Shown in pieces: positions 1-11,221 of a stretch of DNA of 64,000 bases. Under the pieces are notes generated by a model. It saw only the letters and a list, made by a program, of their open reading frames with translations. It did no database searches and was not told where the DNA came from. Source of the DNA: Exobasidium rhododendri (taxonomy: Eukaryota > Basidiomycota > Exobasidiomycetes > Exobasidiales > Exobasidiaceae); the NCBI GenBank assembly GCA_026210745.1, contig CP110632.1, forward strand, positions 1,859,001 through 1,923,000, given 5' to 3'. The position numbers and the translations under genes were made by a program. The stretch's first letter is position 1, and each line of letters begins with the position of its first letter.

Positions 1-3000
1 CACTCCGATGACACGCAAGTGATGATGGCAGGCCTGGAAGATCTCAAAGCAGCTTCTTTCGCTTGGGAAGATGGTGGAGATACAATCGTCGTCACGGGCA
101 ACAAAGGCAAACTCAGCAAGCCTGCCGGTAACAAGGAAATTTACCTTCAAAATGCAGGTACCGCTGCCCGTTTCATGACTACAATCTGTGTCCTCGTGGG
201 CGGAGATGAGGCAGTCACAATCACAGGCAACAAGCGAATGAAGGAAAGGCCAGTGGGAGCTCTGGTGGATGCTCTACGATCCAACGGCACTTCGATAGAT
301 TACGTCGAGAGCTCGGGCTGCTTGCCTCTGCAGATCAGAGGGTCTACCTCAGGACTGCAAGGAGGAAAAATTGAGCTGGCGGCAAGCATCAGTTCGCAGT
401 ACGTCTCCTCCATTCTACTGTGTGCTCCTTATGCGAAGGAAGATGTCATCCTGGATTTGATCGGCGGATCCGTCATCTCACAACCCTACATTGACATGAC
501 GATTGCGATGATGAAGACGTTTGGAATCGAGGTAGAAAGACTGCAAGATGTTAATACAGGCAAACCGGGCAACTCCTATCGAATTCCTAGAGGGTGCTAT
601 GTGAATCCGGCAGTCTATGACATTGAGAGTGATGCAAGTAGTGCTACATACCCCTTGGCCTTGGCTGCCATTCTCGGAACAGAATGTACCGTCCCTAATA
701 TCGGAGCAAGCAGTCTGCAAGGAGACGCACAATTTGCAAAGCAGATTCTCGAGCCAATGGGATGCAAAGTGACGCAGACAGCCTCCAGTACGACTGTATC
801 TGGACCACCGATTGGACAACTGTGTCAGATCGGCGTAGTAGACATGGAATCAATGACGGATGCCTTCCTGACCGCTTGTGTCTTGCTCGCGGTTGCACCG
901 ACACCGTCCAAAGATGGCAAGAAATCGACGAGGATTACGGGCATTGCCAATCAACGTGTCAAGGAATGCAACCGGATTCGAGCCATGATGGATGAACTGG
1001 CAAAGTTCGGGGTGAAGACTGCAGAGCATGAAGACGGTCTGGAGATCTTTGGTATGGACTACACTCACCTTCGCGATCACGTCACTGTCCACTGCTACGA
1101 CGATCACCGAGTCGCTATGGCTTTCACCGTCTTGGCCACACTTGCACCCAATCAGGGGGCGATTATCGACGAGCGAAGATGTGTGGAAAAAACTTGGCCG
1201 AATTGGTGGGACGATCTGGAGACGAGGCTGGGCATCAAAGTGCAAGGCTTGGACACTCCTGCAACTGCTTCCTCTTCCAGTCGAGCGACTGCTACCCTGA
1301 GTCGCATCAGCAAGAGTCTGACTCCAGTGCAGTACGAAGCAGATGCCACCATATTCTGCATCGGGATGAGAGCGTCCGGAAAGACGTACTTGGGTGGATT
1401 CGGTGCCGCTGCCCTCAAAAGGCCCTTCCTGGACGCCGACGTCCTGTTCAACGAGAAGTACCACTTGAACAACTTCGTCCAAGAGCATGGATGGCCAGCC
1501 TTTCGTCAAGCAGAGACAGACATCTTGCGGGATTTGATGGAGAACAAGTCGAAGGGGTACCTTGTCTCACTGGGAGGAGGCGTGGTGGAGACGCCGGAGA
1601 ACAGAAAGCTACTACAGGAGTACGCAAAGAGTAAAGGGCCGGTGGTGTACGTTGTTCGAGACATCGATGAAGTGGTTGCTTTCCTTTCGACGAGTGACCG
1701 ACCTGCTTACGGTGAACCAGTTCGAGATGTGTTCAAGCGAAGGCAGCCATGGTTTTACGAGTGCTCCAGCTATGAATTGGTCAGCTACTCTGGTGATCAG
1801 GACGTCACCGACACTTTTGACGTGGACAGGAAACTGGAGCTGTCAAGGTCTCCGTCGATGCTCTCCATGTCAGAGAGTCAAAGGATAGCACCCGGTCCAC
1901 CCAACAAAGCTGCATCGATTCGGAAGCCAGTCGGATTAGAGTCTGAAGTTTCTCGATTCTTCAAGTTCATTGCCGGGGAAGAATCGAATCAGGTTGCAGG
2001 TCTGAGCAAGCGTCTCACGTACTTTGTCTCTCTCACCTTTCCAGACATCAAGGCGGCTCTCCCCATCATGGAGAGGATCACGGTGGGAAGCGACGCGATT
2101 GAAGTTCGAGTAGACCTGCTCCATTCATCCGGCGAAGCTGTCAAGGCTGCCCACATTCCACCACTGAATTACGTCGCTACGCAGTTGGCTGCACTACGAC
2201 AGAGGACGAACCTGCCCATCGTGTTTGCCATCCGCACGGTGTCGCAAGGCGGAATGTTCCCAGATGAGGCAGAGGATGAGTACTTTGAGTTGCTCAAGTT
2301 GGGTCTGCGGACCGGCTGTGAGTACGTCGACCTGGAGATCGGCTGGAAGAGCGAAAGGCTGGAGGCAGTCAAGATCCACAAAGGCCACAGTCACATCCTT
2401 GCTTCGTGGCACGACTGGAGCGGCGCCTGGAGATGGAACAGCGTTGAAGCACTGGAAAAGTACCAGGTTGCTGCCAAGTACGGAGACATCGCCAAATTGG
2501 TGTCGAAAGCTACCGCATTTGAAGACAATCTGCAGCTCGAAGGCTTCCGCAAGAAGATCCAGTCACTTCCGCATCCTCTTCCCCTCCTGGCGATCAACAT
2601 GGGAGAAGAAGGCCAGATCTCTCGAATGCTGAACCCAGTGCTGAGTCCGATCACGCACGAGCGCATGCCATTCAAAGCAGCAACCGGTCAATTGACATAC
2701 AAGGAGATTCAGCTTGGTCTCCATCTGATGGGAAAGTTGCCTAAGCAAAAGTTTGCCCTGCTCGGAACACCAATCAGTCACAGCTTGAGTCCTTGCCTGC
2801 ATAATAGCGCTTTCGCCGAGCTTGGCCTACCCCACCACTATGGACTGTTGGAGAGTCAGAAAGCAGACGATCCGATTGTGGAAGCATTCATCCGATCGAG
2901 TGATTTCGGTGGTGCTAGTGTCACGATGCCGCATAAGCTGGCCATCATCCCGCTGTTGGACGTCATCACACCGCAGGCAAAGCTGATCGGAGCGGTCAAT

Positions 3001-3672
3001 ACCATCACGCCTCTCCGTGACGGCAGCGGTACTGTAGTCCGATTGGAGGGAGACAACACAGACTGGATTGCGATCAAGGAGCTGTGCGTCAGGAACTTGT
3101 CACCGCTTCAGCTCTCTGCCAACGACTTTTCTGCCTTGGTGATTGGAGCGGGCGGTTCAGCGAGGGCTGCTCTGTTCGCCATGAATCAGCTAGGTGCCAA
3201 AACGATCATGCTCTACAACCGAACAAAGGCCAATGCAGAGAGGTTGGTGAGGGAGATACCGAGAGAATGGAACGTGATTGTAGTGGACGACTTGAAGAAC
3301 CTGCCCAGCAAAGCAAGTGCAATCGTAAGCAATGTCCCTTCGACTGGAACGAGGTTGAGTAGAGGAGAGGGAGAAGGGATCGTCTTGCCCATAGAGATCT
3401 TGTCCCAGCCGATGGGAGGCGTGGCGATCGACATGTCGTACAAACCTCTGGTGACGCCGTTGATTGAATTGGTGGAAGAGGCGAATGAGACCTTCAACGC
3501 CACAACAAACATTCGAGATCAGCACAACTTGCGACAAGGAAAGCTCTGGACCGGCATCACAGGTGTCACGATTGTGCTGGAACAGGGTTGTCACCAATTC
3601 CGCAAATGGACAGCGAGAGAAGTACCAAGAGCGTACGTGGAGAGTAAGGCGTGGGAGCAGTACTTGAAGTGA
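1..3672 (+). CDS. ARO1: AROM pentafunctional shikimate enzyme, 3' part (5' end outside window)
   Basis: Cytosolic fusion enzyme catalysing steps two to six of the shikimate pathway towards chorismate. The frame is open from base 1, so the dehydroquinate synthase domain and the start of the next domain lie upstream. With the first in-window codon as residue 1: EPSP synthase to about 410 (AGTAARFMTT near 55, DDHRVAMAF near 367); shikimate kinase about 447-625 (P-loop GMRASGKT near 455); type I dehydroquinase about 675-895 (SWHDWSG near 802, Schiff-base lysine probably in IAKLVSKA near 830, GEEGQISR later); shikimate dehydrogenase about 915-1217 (SHSLSP near 925, NADP loop GAGGSARAA near 1050, DMSYKP near 1144). 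Domain order matches the fungal AROM family. No intron is visible over 3.6 kb, unlike most neighbours. It ends 213 bp tail to tail from the next gene. Identity is very secure. Confidence 0.97.
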   Translation, partial: HSDDTQVMMAGLEDLKAASFAWEDGGDTIVVTGNKGKLSKPAGNKEIYLQNAGTAARFMTTICVLVGGDEAVTITGNKRMKERPVGALVDALRSNGTSIDYVESSGCLPLQIRGSTSGLQGGKIELAASISSQYVSSILLCAPYAKEDVILDLIGGSVISQPYIDMTIAMMKTFGIEVERLQDVNTGKPGNSYRIPRGCYVNPAVYDIESDASSATYPLALAAILGTECTVPNIGASSLQGDAQFAKQILEPMGCKVTQTASSTTVSGPPIGQLCQIGVVDMESMTDAFLTACVLLAVAPTPSKDGKKSTRITGIANQRVKECNRIRAMMDELAKFGVKTAEHEDGLEIFGMDYTHLRDHVTVHCYDDHRVAMAFTVLATLAPNQGAIIDERRCVEKTWPNWWDDLETRLGIKVQGLDTPATASSSSRATATLSRISKSLTPVQYEADATIFCIGMRASGKTYLGGFGAAALKRPFLDADVLFNEKYHLNNFVQEHGWPAFRQAETDILRDLMENKSKGYLVSLGGGVVETPENRKLLQEYAKSKGPVVYVVRDIDEVVAFLSTSDRPAYGEPVRDVFKRRQPWFYECSSYELVSYSGDQDVTDTFDVDRKLELSRSPSMLSMSESQRIAPGPPNKAASIRKPVGLESEVSRFFKFIAGEESNQVAGLSKRLTYFVSLTFPDIKAALPIMERITVGSDAIEVRVDLLHSSGEAVKAAHIPPLNYVATQLAALRQRTNLPIVFAIRTVSQGGMFPDEAEDEYFELLKLGLRTGCEYVDLEIGWKSERLEAVKIHKGHSHILASWHDWSGAWRWNSVEALEKYQVAAKYGDIAKLVSKATAFEDNLQLEGFRKKIQSLPHPLPLLAINMGEEGQISRMLNPVLSPITHERMPFKAATGQLTYKEIQLGLHLMGKLPKQKFALLGTPISHSLSPCLHNSAFAELGLPHHYGLLESQKADDPIVEAFIRSSDFGGASVTMPHKLAIIPLLDVITPQAKLIGAVNTITPLRDGSGTVVRLEGDNTDWIAIKELCVRNLSPLQLSANDFSALVIGAGGSARAALFAMNQLGAKTIMLYNRTKANAERLVREIPREWNVIVVDDLKNLPSKASAIVSNVPSTGTRLSRGEGEGIVLPIEILSQPMGGVAIDMSYKPLVTPLIELVEEANETFNATTNIRDQHNLRQGKLWTGITGVTIVLEQGCHQFRKWTAREVPRAYVESKAWEQYLK

Positions 3673-3885
3673 ATTTATCGCTCAAGAAAATGTAGGAGGG
3701 AAGAGGGGCTGAAATCTATGTATGTATTAGACAGAACATCTCTTCTTTTGACTATGATTACAAGTTGATTGACATGGTGTGTTTCTGGGTGGGAACAATG
3801 GTGGTGGCGTGATGTACATGTTATAAATTAGACGTGAGCACACGTAAGCTGGAGGCGCACTTGTTGACAGTGACACTCGATGATC

Positions 3886-6800
3886 TCAATATCTTGCCAT
3901 CATCTTGGCGAGCTTGCTGGTTCGAGGCTTCTTTTGTTGACCAGCTAGTTTGCCGGAGGGGAGAGAAGCAGAAACGCCGCCGCTTTCCAAGTCGGAGTCG
4001 GACTCTTCCTCTTCTTCGCTTGAGGTGTCGGAGTCTTGGTCGGCGTCATCATCTCTCTTCCTCTTCATGGCTGACGTGGGTGTTTTTGCAAGTGCGCTAG
4101 GGCCAACAGCATCGACCTTACCGCCTACGGGTGTTCCAGGCTGAGAAAAGGCTTTCTTGAGCGCTGTAGTGTCAAGTTGAGATAGGCGTGCGCCTCCAGT
4201 CGGTCGAGGTCTAGGTCGGGGCAGCCCACTGGGGGTAGTGACGGTGGAGGGAGCAGGTAGAGGTGTGCTGGAAGTAGGTGGCAGCTGAGGAAGTCTTTGA
4301 GCGCTCGTGGGTGGTGGAAGCGGTGACTGAGGACGTCTATCATCCTGACTGCTTCGGAAGCCGAGCATCTGACTGAGGCCATCTCTCCAACTTCCTCGAG
4401 GGGCCGAGACAGGCGTGGACTCGATCTGATCTTCTTCTTCGTCGTCTTCGACCTCCCCTTTGCCTCTCTTGTCCTTCTCATCGTCGCTGTCGTTGCCAAT
4501 GGAAGAGGAGGAGGAGGAAGGCGTCAAGTCGATCACATCTGCCTCCTTTTGGCTTTCTTCGATCTCCTCGTCCATCTCCCTATCCTTTTCCTGCTGCTCC
4601 TGGGCCCGATCCCTCTCTTGCTGAGCTTGTAGACTGTCCAGCGACGTGCTAATGTCGTCGTCGTCATCGTTGTTGAGAAGGGCATGACGGGAGGGGGATG
4701 CCGGTCCAGCCGAGTCCATGGAATCGACGGACGTTTCTGAACTGCCGTCGGAACCAGCTCGATCATAATGCTCCTTCACCGCTTCTGTCAGTGTCAGATC
4801 TTCCTGCACATCTCCATTCTTGCTGTCTCGAACGCCACCGCCACCATTCGAGACTTGCGCCATCAACGCTGGACTTTTCGCGAGCTCCAGTTCCGACATC
4901 GTAGGGGAGATGCGCGTCCCTGCACTGCGACCGTTGATGATGAGGCTGTCTCGTGGTGGTATTACATCCTGCGTGTACTCTAGCTCGTCCACCTCACTGC
5001 TGGGTGTGTCGTAACTCCTGGCCTTGTCTCTCTTCGCCTGAGCTGCTGCCGCTTCCACGGCTAGTCGCACCCTCTCTTGGTGGTATCGCGACGCATTTGG
5101 ACCCTCCAAATCGCGATCTCTTCTGGCTTTACTCAAGATTTCTTCCACTCCTGCCTTGCCCTTGGTAGGCGACACGGACTTCTCCTTGGCTTCTCTTGCC
5201 ATCTTCAGAAAGTAATTCCTCTGTGCCTCTTCTGCGGCGGCCGTCATCTCCCTGGCTTCAATTCGATCCAGCAGTCTTTCGACCAGCTGCTCATTCCCGT
5301 CTCTCCGTGCTTGTGCAAGTTGAAGATGAAGTGGGTAGGTACCTGCAAAGTTGTCGTGTGCGAGTGTGGGAACACAGAAAACATTGTATTACAAAAAAGA
5401 GCAAAGTAGGAAAAGGGAAGGGGGGAAAATTGCAAGCAAACAATGTCAGCGGTATTACAGGGTACTACAACAGTCCTGGCGAAATATATATATACAATCA
5501 TTCTGGCACCCCGATCCTCCTCCTCTCCTCTCTTCTTCTCCTCTCTCTCCTCTCCCCTGCCCTTCCTCTAGCCCGTTCTCCCCCACACCCGCCCATCACC
5601 CAGCATCCACAATAGAAAGAAAATCACGCACCATTCGTTTTCTGGAGGCGTATACTTGCCGCTTCTTCTCTGTCGGCAGCCGCGCTTGTCTTCAGCCAAG
5701 TCTCCAGGATCCTGCAAGCCTCATTCTCTGGCTTCGTCTTCTTGTGCTTCTTTGCTTTCAACTCTGCCAGTCGGCCTTCTACTGCCACCTTTCCTTCTTC
5801 GATGATGGGGCACTTCAGCTTGTCGTGCTCGGTAGTGAGACAAATCGTACAAGGCGGCACTTTTGGCTTGCGCATCTTTTTGCTGCTAGTATCACTACTG
5901 GTACTGCTATTCTGTTCGGTCGCTTGGGTGGTATCGCCGGGAGTGGAAGGATCCGTTGCCTTCTTGGCCTCGCTGTCCGCTTTCTTCACGCTGAGATCTA
6001 CCTGCTCCTCCACCGCCTTAATGTCTGCCTTCTTCTCTGCCTTCTTTTCCTTCGCCGCTGACTTGGGAGTGGCGGGCAAAGCTGCCTTCTCTTGTACACT
6101 GCCGTCCTGTTGCTCTGCCTCGCTTCCCTTCTTCGCGACGTCCCCATTCACTTTCTTCTCCACGTCTGCTTTCTTCAAGGGTGTCGACAAGACCTCCTTT
6201 GGTTGTGTCTTGGCAGCAGTCTCCTCGCCAGCCTTGGAGTCAGGCTTTGCAGCTTCTTTGCCCTCTGCCTTCTCTGCCTTTGTTTTGGCTTCCAACTCCT
6301 TGGCTTCTTGCATCTCCAGCGGAGTTCTACGCTTCCTCTTGCGCTTCTCCGGCACTTTTCCGTTGATGCTCTGATCGCCTTGATTGGCCTTCGTCTCTCC
6401 CTTTTCCTTCTCATCACTCTTGACGGCATCGTCCACTACAGTATCATCGCCTCCATCTCCTTTGATTAGTATTCGTGCCATGGGAACATCTCCACTCGAT
6501 TCTATGCTAATGACCGAATCTTTCGCAGCAGGCTTTCCAGCAAGAGGAACATCTGCACTCGAGGATGTACTCTGATCTGCACTTGCTGCTCCTACCGATG
6601 CAGCCGTCTTCTCCATCGTCGCTGCTGGGTGTGCATTCTTCTTGGCCTTTCTGGCAATCTTCTTTTCCGCTTTGACGCTCGTCGTTGCATCCTTACTTGT
6701 GGTGGGAGGTGGTGCGGGCTTGCTAGCTTGAGCTTTCGAAACTATTTCAGGCTCGACAGGCTTTGCCGCTTCCACCTTCTTCACGAAGATCTGAATCATC

Positions 6801-7603
6801 TTGTCACCATTGACAGACGCAGCTTTCAACAGAGCGTCATAGTCATCAGCATCCCGTAGGCTCAAGGTAATATCTAACATCACATAGGTGAGTTCCAGAG
6901 AGATAGCTTGACTGATGTTGCAGGCCGCATAGACTGTTTCCATTAATTTTGGGAAGGGCGTCCCGACCTTTATACATCTCATCGAAGCCTGTCCACTAGG
7001 TTGTGTGAAAGCCATAAAGATTGGCTGGTCACCTCCGTCAATGTCTTTGTTGTTGTTGTTGTTGTCATCATCGCTATCACTGTCTTCACTTTCACTGTAT
7101 CTGGCTCTGCTTTTGCTTCTTCCTCTCTTCTTGACCTTCTCACGAGGCCTACTTCTGCTTCTACTTCTTCCTCTCTTTCTCCTCTGCCTCTCCACTTCAG
7201 AATCAGAGCTATCGCTATCACTGTCATTTGAAGATGCGACTGTGGAGTCACTTTCGCTATCACTAGAGATCTCTCTCCTTCTCGACTTCGACTTCGATCT
7301 TGAATGAGTCTTCTTTGGCTTACCTGCCTTTTCCCCCCTTCTTCGCTTGGAAGATGAAGTGCTGGAATGCATCTTGACGGCCTTTTCTTCACGAGCAACG
7401 GGAGCCGGCTTGGCTACAACCTCGACTGCCTCTGTCTTCTTTGGTACGCTCTCCTGCTCTGCGGCCGCTTTTGCTTTCTTCGCCGGCTTACTTCTTGAAG
7501 CTCGCTTGTGCGGTTTCACAACGGCTGCAGCTGGCAATGGGGGTTGCGGTGTGATGGATTGGACGTACTCAATGGTAGGGTTTCTGCGCAACAAAGCATC
7601 CAT
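3886..7603 (-). CDS. Large SR-rich zinc-knuckle nuclear protein, two exons
   Basis: Exons by inspection: 7603-5632 and 5342-3886, joined across a 289-base intron (donor GTGCGT, acceptor TTTGCAG) with matching phase; 1142 aa. The first ATG of the frame is at 7603. If the intron is not used, the first exon ends at a stop near 5624 and the rest is a separate gene. In order: a basic Lys/Ala-rich start; an Arg-Ser/Asp-Ser stretch around residues 100-180; a folded-looking segment about 197-275 reminiscent of a PB1 or ubiquitin-like domain (inference); a long Lys/Glu/Ala-rich linker; one CCHC zinc knuckle near 583-596 (spacing C-x2-C-x4-H-x4-C) followed by a helical stretch crossing the splice junction; then an acidic Ser/Pro-rich tail ending in a basic patch. 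This composition suggests a nuclear RNA- or chromatin-associated protein. I do not recognise the family. Confidence 0.72.
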
Positions 7604-8115
7604 TGCCCAGTCCACCGAATGGGGGGGATTATAAGGGCGAGGTTAGTAGAAGACGAAGCGGCTGGTGGGCGTAAAAAGCGCGACTCAAAGGGACACACGA
7701 ATCTCTCGAGGAGCGCCTCTGTTCTTTATTTCCTGCACGTCAGTCCATACGCACACAACGAAGAAGTGCAGAGTATTTATTACCCGTGTTTTTTTGGAAT
7801 AAAAAACTGAGAGAGGGAAGAGGAGTCTTTATGCTACAAACTGCCTGGGTTGACACGACAGAGCGCGTTTTGAGAGTACGACACGGCAGGCGTGTGAACC
7901 TGCGTCAAAAGACAAAGGCAAAAGAAGTGATATTACAGACGCAGCGGTGATTGTTGTGTAGTAAGCTTGTGCGCAGAGGCATCCACCAGCGCGACCAAAA
8001 GAAAAGACACTGGGATCCCTGCGCTTTTGCAAGCAGAGTAAAGTATACATACAGTACAGAGATGAACAGGGGTGAAACGACATTGGCAAAGAAAAAAATG
8101 CGTCAAAGACGTTCA
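7604..8115. other. Spacer between NudE stop and zinc-knuckle gene start
   Basis: Both flanking genes lie on the minus strand, so this holds the NudE 3' untranslated region and the zinc-knuckle gene promoter. I see no convincing ORF, RNA gene or repeat. Confidence 0.6.
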
Positions 8116-10046
8116 TTACGAGTTGGTTCCGATGGAGCTGCTACTACGCGGCCTATCCGATGGCTGTCCTGCTTTGCTCGACGGTGCTAGAGTGACTGCC
8201 GTCCTGCCGTTCACAGGATAGACAGATCTTCGAAAGGAGTCCGTTCGTGACGGGTGACCTGCTCCCTGCGTTAGTGTACTCCCTCTAGGTCTGCCACCTG
8301 ATCCTGAACTTTGTCCAAGCGCAGAGGGATTGTTCGTGGAGGCAACCATTGCAAGATGGCTTCTCCGTCGTAGCTTACTTGGATCTTGATCGAGAAAGTC
8401 CAGCGTTGCCCCGCTTTCCAACGTGGGAGTTTGGCATCGGATCGAGGAAGGGTAATGATGAATTGTGGTGTCTACTCCCGCGCCTCCTGCTGCCGCCATA
8501 GAGAGTCTTGAATGTGGGGGACGAGACGTCGATTTGCTCAATGGGACAGGGATGGAGCTGGGCGTGCCATGGTCGTCGCCTCGCCTGGATTCGTTCATAC
8601 TCTTCCTCGGCGTGAAAATTCCATTGCCTGCTCCTCCACCTGGACCGATACTTGAGCTCAGACGTGAGGACGGCCTTGGAATGGCACTCTGTACATCGTT
8701 GATAGCCAAGCCATTTCTTGTGTCTGCCAATCTCTTCTCCAGTGCTCTCATTCTCTGGAACATGTCACCGATCATGAACTTGGACCCACCAGGCTGCTGA
8801 TCTCGCGGCGTGAGGGAAGTCGAAGCAAAACGAGGATTGGCACGGACTCCTGTTCTAAGACTGCCGGGTCCCGGAGACTGTCTTGCTCGTAGAGAGGTGG
8901 AAGATGGGCTGTTGATGAGGTGAGGGGAGAGAGCACCGTCCAAGGCAGCTTTCGCTTCTCGAGAATCTGTTCGCGTGTGTGAAGATAGACCGATGCGAGT
9001 ACTGCTGCTGAATCTCTTCTGTGTGGCATTGGGGAGTATGTTGGAGGAAGGTAATGCTGATCGCGGCGTAGGAGGGGAATGTTTCGCGCTGGATCTCGAA
9101 GGCGGCCGTCCTGAGTAGAGACCATTACTGCGTGAAGAAGGCCTCTGTCGGCTCATCAGATCGTTCAGTTGCAGCTCATCTACAGAACTGCGTCCGTTCG
9201 ACGAGGAGGGTCCAGCTGGTGTGCTCATACGGGTCATTGGTCGATTAGCGCTGAGTGAGTCACGAAGAACGGCAAGCTCTTCATTGACCTCTGCGAGTGG
9301 GAGAGTACAAGCCGTCAGTAGTTGTACCTCTACTCGCCGTCATCTACGATCCAGGACTCACCCTGTAGCTCGTCCTTCAATCGCTGATTTTCCTCCTCCA
9401 GTCGACTCTTTTCGACCAGCTCCTCCTCCAGCAGTGCTGTGCGCTCTATAGTCTTGTTGTACCGACTCTCCATGTCGTTCAAAGAAGACGCTACCATTCT
9501 CTCTGCATTCTCAAGCTCATCATTATCCAATTCCATGTCTCGTAACTTGTTCTTGTAATTGTTGTGCGAATCTCGGAGTGTAGTGAGCTCTCGATTTAGC
9601 TCAGCGAGCGTTTTGTTGTGGTCAGAGAGTGCTCTTTGGTATTTGGTCTTTGTGTGGGAAGAAGAGTCAGTCGCACATAAAGGCATACACACCCCTCCCC
9701 TAGCTACTTAGTTTGTAGCTAGCTTTCCACTCACCTTCCACTCATCCACATCGCCTTTAAGCTTCTCGGAGCGTAGCTGATAGTCGTCTCTCTTTGCGTT
9801 GGCTGCACTTATCTCCCGATCCATCTCCTTCTCCAGCTCTTTGCTACTGTCCATGAACTCATGTAGACTGTTCTCCGTATCTGTCAAGGTATCCTGCAGA
9901 TCCTGACATTGTGACTTCCAGTACCGAGCCTCGCTCTCCTTGTCGGCAAATTGGCTGTACATCAAGTCCCGGTGAGTCTTCTCCGTCGTCATCAACATCA
10001 CCATCGCACCTCTCTACACTCACGGTACAGCATCTTCGGCAGGCAT
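8116..10046 (-). CDS. nudE: NudE/NDEL1-family dynein regulator, four exons
   Basis: Exons 10046-10024, 9954-9735, 9647-9362 and 9290-8116 (567 aa); all junctions keep phase. The short first exon encodes MPAEDAV and splices into PQFADKESEARYWKSQ, the expected start of the family coiled coil. Residues about 8-200 are continuous heptad-rich coiled coil, which in NudE proteins binds LIS1 (PAC1/NudF) and dynein intermediate chain. The remainder is Ser/Pro/Arg-rich and disordered, also usual for fungal NudE. By family knowledge it works at microtubule plus ends and the nuclear envelope in dynein-driven nuclear migration. It is divergent from RPL39, 434 bp from that gene's ATG. Family assignment is strong; the exact start rests on one 23-base exon. 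Confidence 0.88.
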
Positions 10047-10480
10047 GGCGCAATGACCACCGACCACGCTCAAATCGTGTCGTGCCTTATTACTATGCAC
10101 CCAATGTTTCTTTCACTGTGTTGCCCGCCGACTCACTTGCTGCACATCGGGTGGAGAAGCGCGTAACTCTAAAGAACAATGTCTTACCGGTAGCGTACGC
10201 ATTGAGCCACGTGTCTGTGATCGCTCTTTCTCCTGGAACTTGGATTCAAAATTCTCAACCTTAAATTATCCCTTCGTCCTTTCCGAGTCCCGGCCAAAGT
10301 ATATCGAGTGAAACGTGGTGCGCCGCAGCCTGGACAAGAAATATTCAGTGTTCTATCCAAGCGCGCCTCAAGGCTTGTCTGGGTGACGAATTCGCAGTGC
10401 GGCTTCAAGTATCAATTTGGAGATCGAAGGTAGTCGTTCTTGATCACCAACTGTCTCAACTTCTCAAGCCGACAGCAAAG
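10047..10480. promoter_or_regulatory. Shared divergent promoter region of NudE and RPL39
   Basis: This 434-bp spacer lies between the two start codons and must carry both promoters. A pyrimidine-rich stretch directly precedes the RPL39 ATG. No individual factor site can be named with confidence. Confidence 0.5.
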
Positions 10481-10923
10481 ATGGTGAGTTGACGGCATAT
10501 ATTGAGGATGGTAGGGACGGGCATGAGAGATATTAGGAGATTGGAGGGAGGGAGGGACAGTGCAGGGGAATCGAGAGACCCACGGATCGTGGAGGTTAAA
10601 GGAGAGGGTCAAGATCCTACCATGGAATATGAATGACTACGTCTTCAAGAAGAGTGAACACCGACACTAACGTACATGATTACTGTTCCTTCTTCAGCCA
10701 TCTCAAAAGACTTTCCGAACCAAGGTCAAGTTGGCCAAGGCCCAAAGACAGAACAGGTAAGTAGTTCGAGGTAAATATGAATAGTGTTCGGAGGAATATG
10801 GCGCTGATCCCTCTTTTGAACTGTCTCAGACCCATCCCACCGTGGTTCCGAATGAAGACTGACAACAAGATCCAGTACAATGCTCACCGACGACACTGGA
10901 GACGAACGAAGTTGGGAATCTAA
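10481..10923 (+). CDS. RPL39: Ribosomal protein eL39 (RPL39), three exons, 51 aa
   Basis: Exons 10481-10483 (only the ATG), 10698-10756 and 10830-10923. The ATG is followed at once by a GTGAGT donor. Exon 2 reads [19 protein letters not shown] and exon 3 continues [11 protein letters not shown] to end in RRTKLGI, the invariant layout of this small basic protein. It sits near the exit of the large-subunit peptide tunnel. A start codon alone in its own exon is common in fungal ribosomal protein genes. The first intron is 214 bases, long for this window, and could hold regulation; I looked for box C/D snoRNA signatures and saw none. It is too short and too split to appear as a plain ORF, but length and sequence make the call secure. 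Confidence 0.96.
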
Positions 10924-11221
10924 ATACAGAGAATCGACATACTTCATTTGGACGGTCTTCACACCAGAACTTTCGTTTTCAATTCGTCTTTTATTCTCAT
11001 GATGTACACCAATCAGGCTTCTATCGTGTCTCCTAGCACCGAGAGGCAGGCAAACTAGATCATATTACACTTCGATCAATATCCTGATGGTTATGTGGTA
11101 GCAGCAGAGGATGAAAGGTTGGCAATTTAGTGCAGGGAGGGTGGGAGGAAATTGGGAGCATAGTCGAAAGCAAGGGAAAGGAAGGGCGGGGGAAGACAGA
11201 GGTGATGTGCGAATGGAGGCG

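Noticed and set aside
850-1509. Minus-strand 219-codon ORF inside AROM
   Set aside because: It overlaps the shikimate kinase and EPSP synthase coding frame, which is unambiguous; no independent evidence.
7001-7307. Plus-strand Ser/Leu-rich ORFs opposite the SR tract
   Set aside because: They are antisense shadows of the Arg-Ser/Asp-Ser codons of the minus-strand gene.
10484-10697. Intron-encoded snoRNA in the long first intron of RPL39
   Set aside because: No paired box C (RTGATGA) and box D (CTGA) with terminal stem, nor an H/ACA pattern, could be found.
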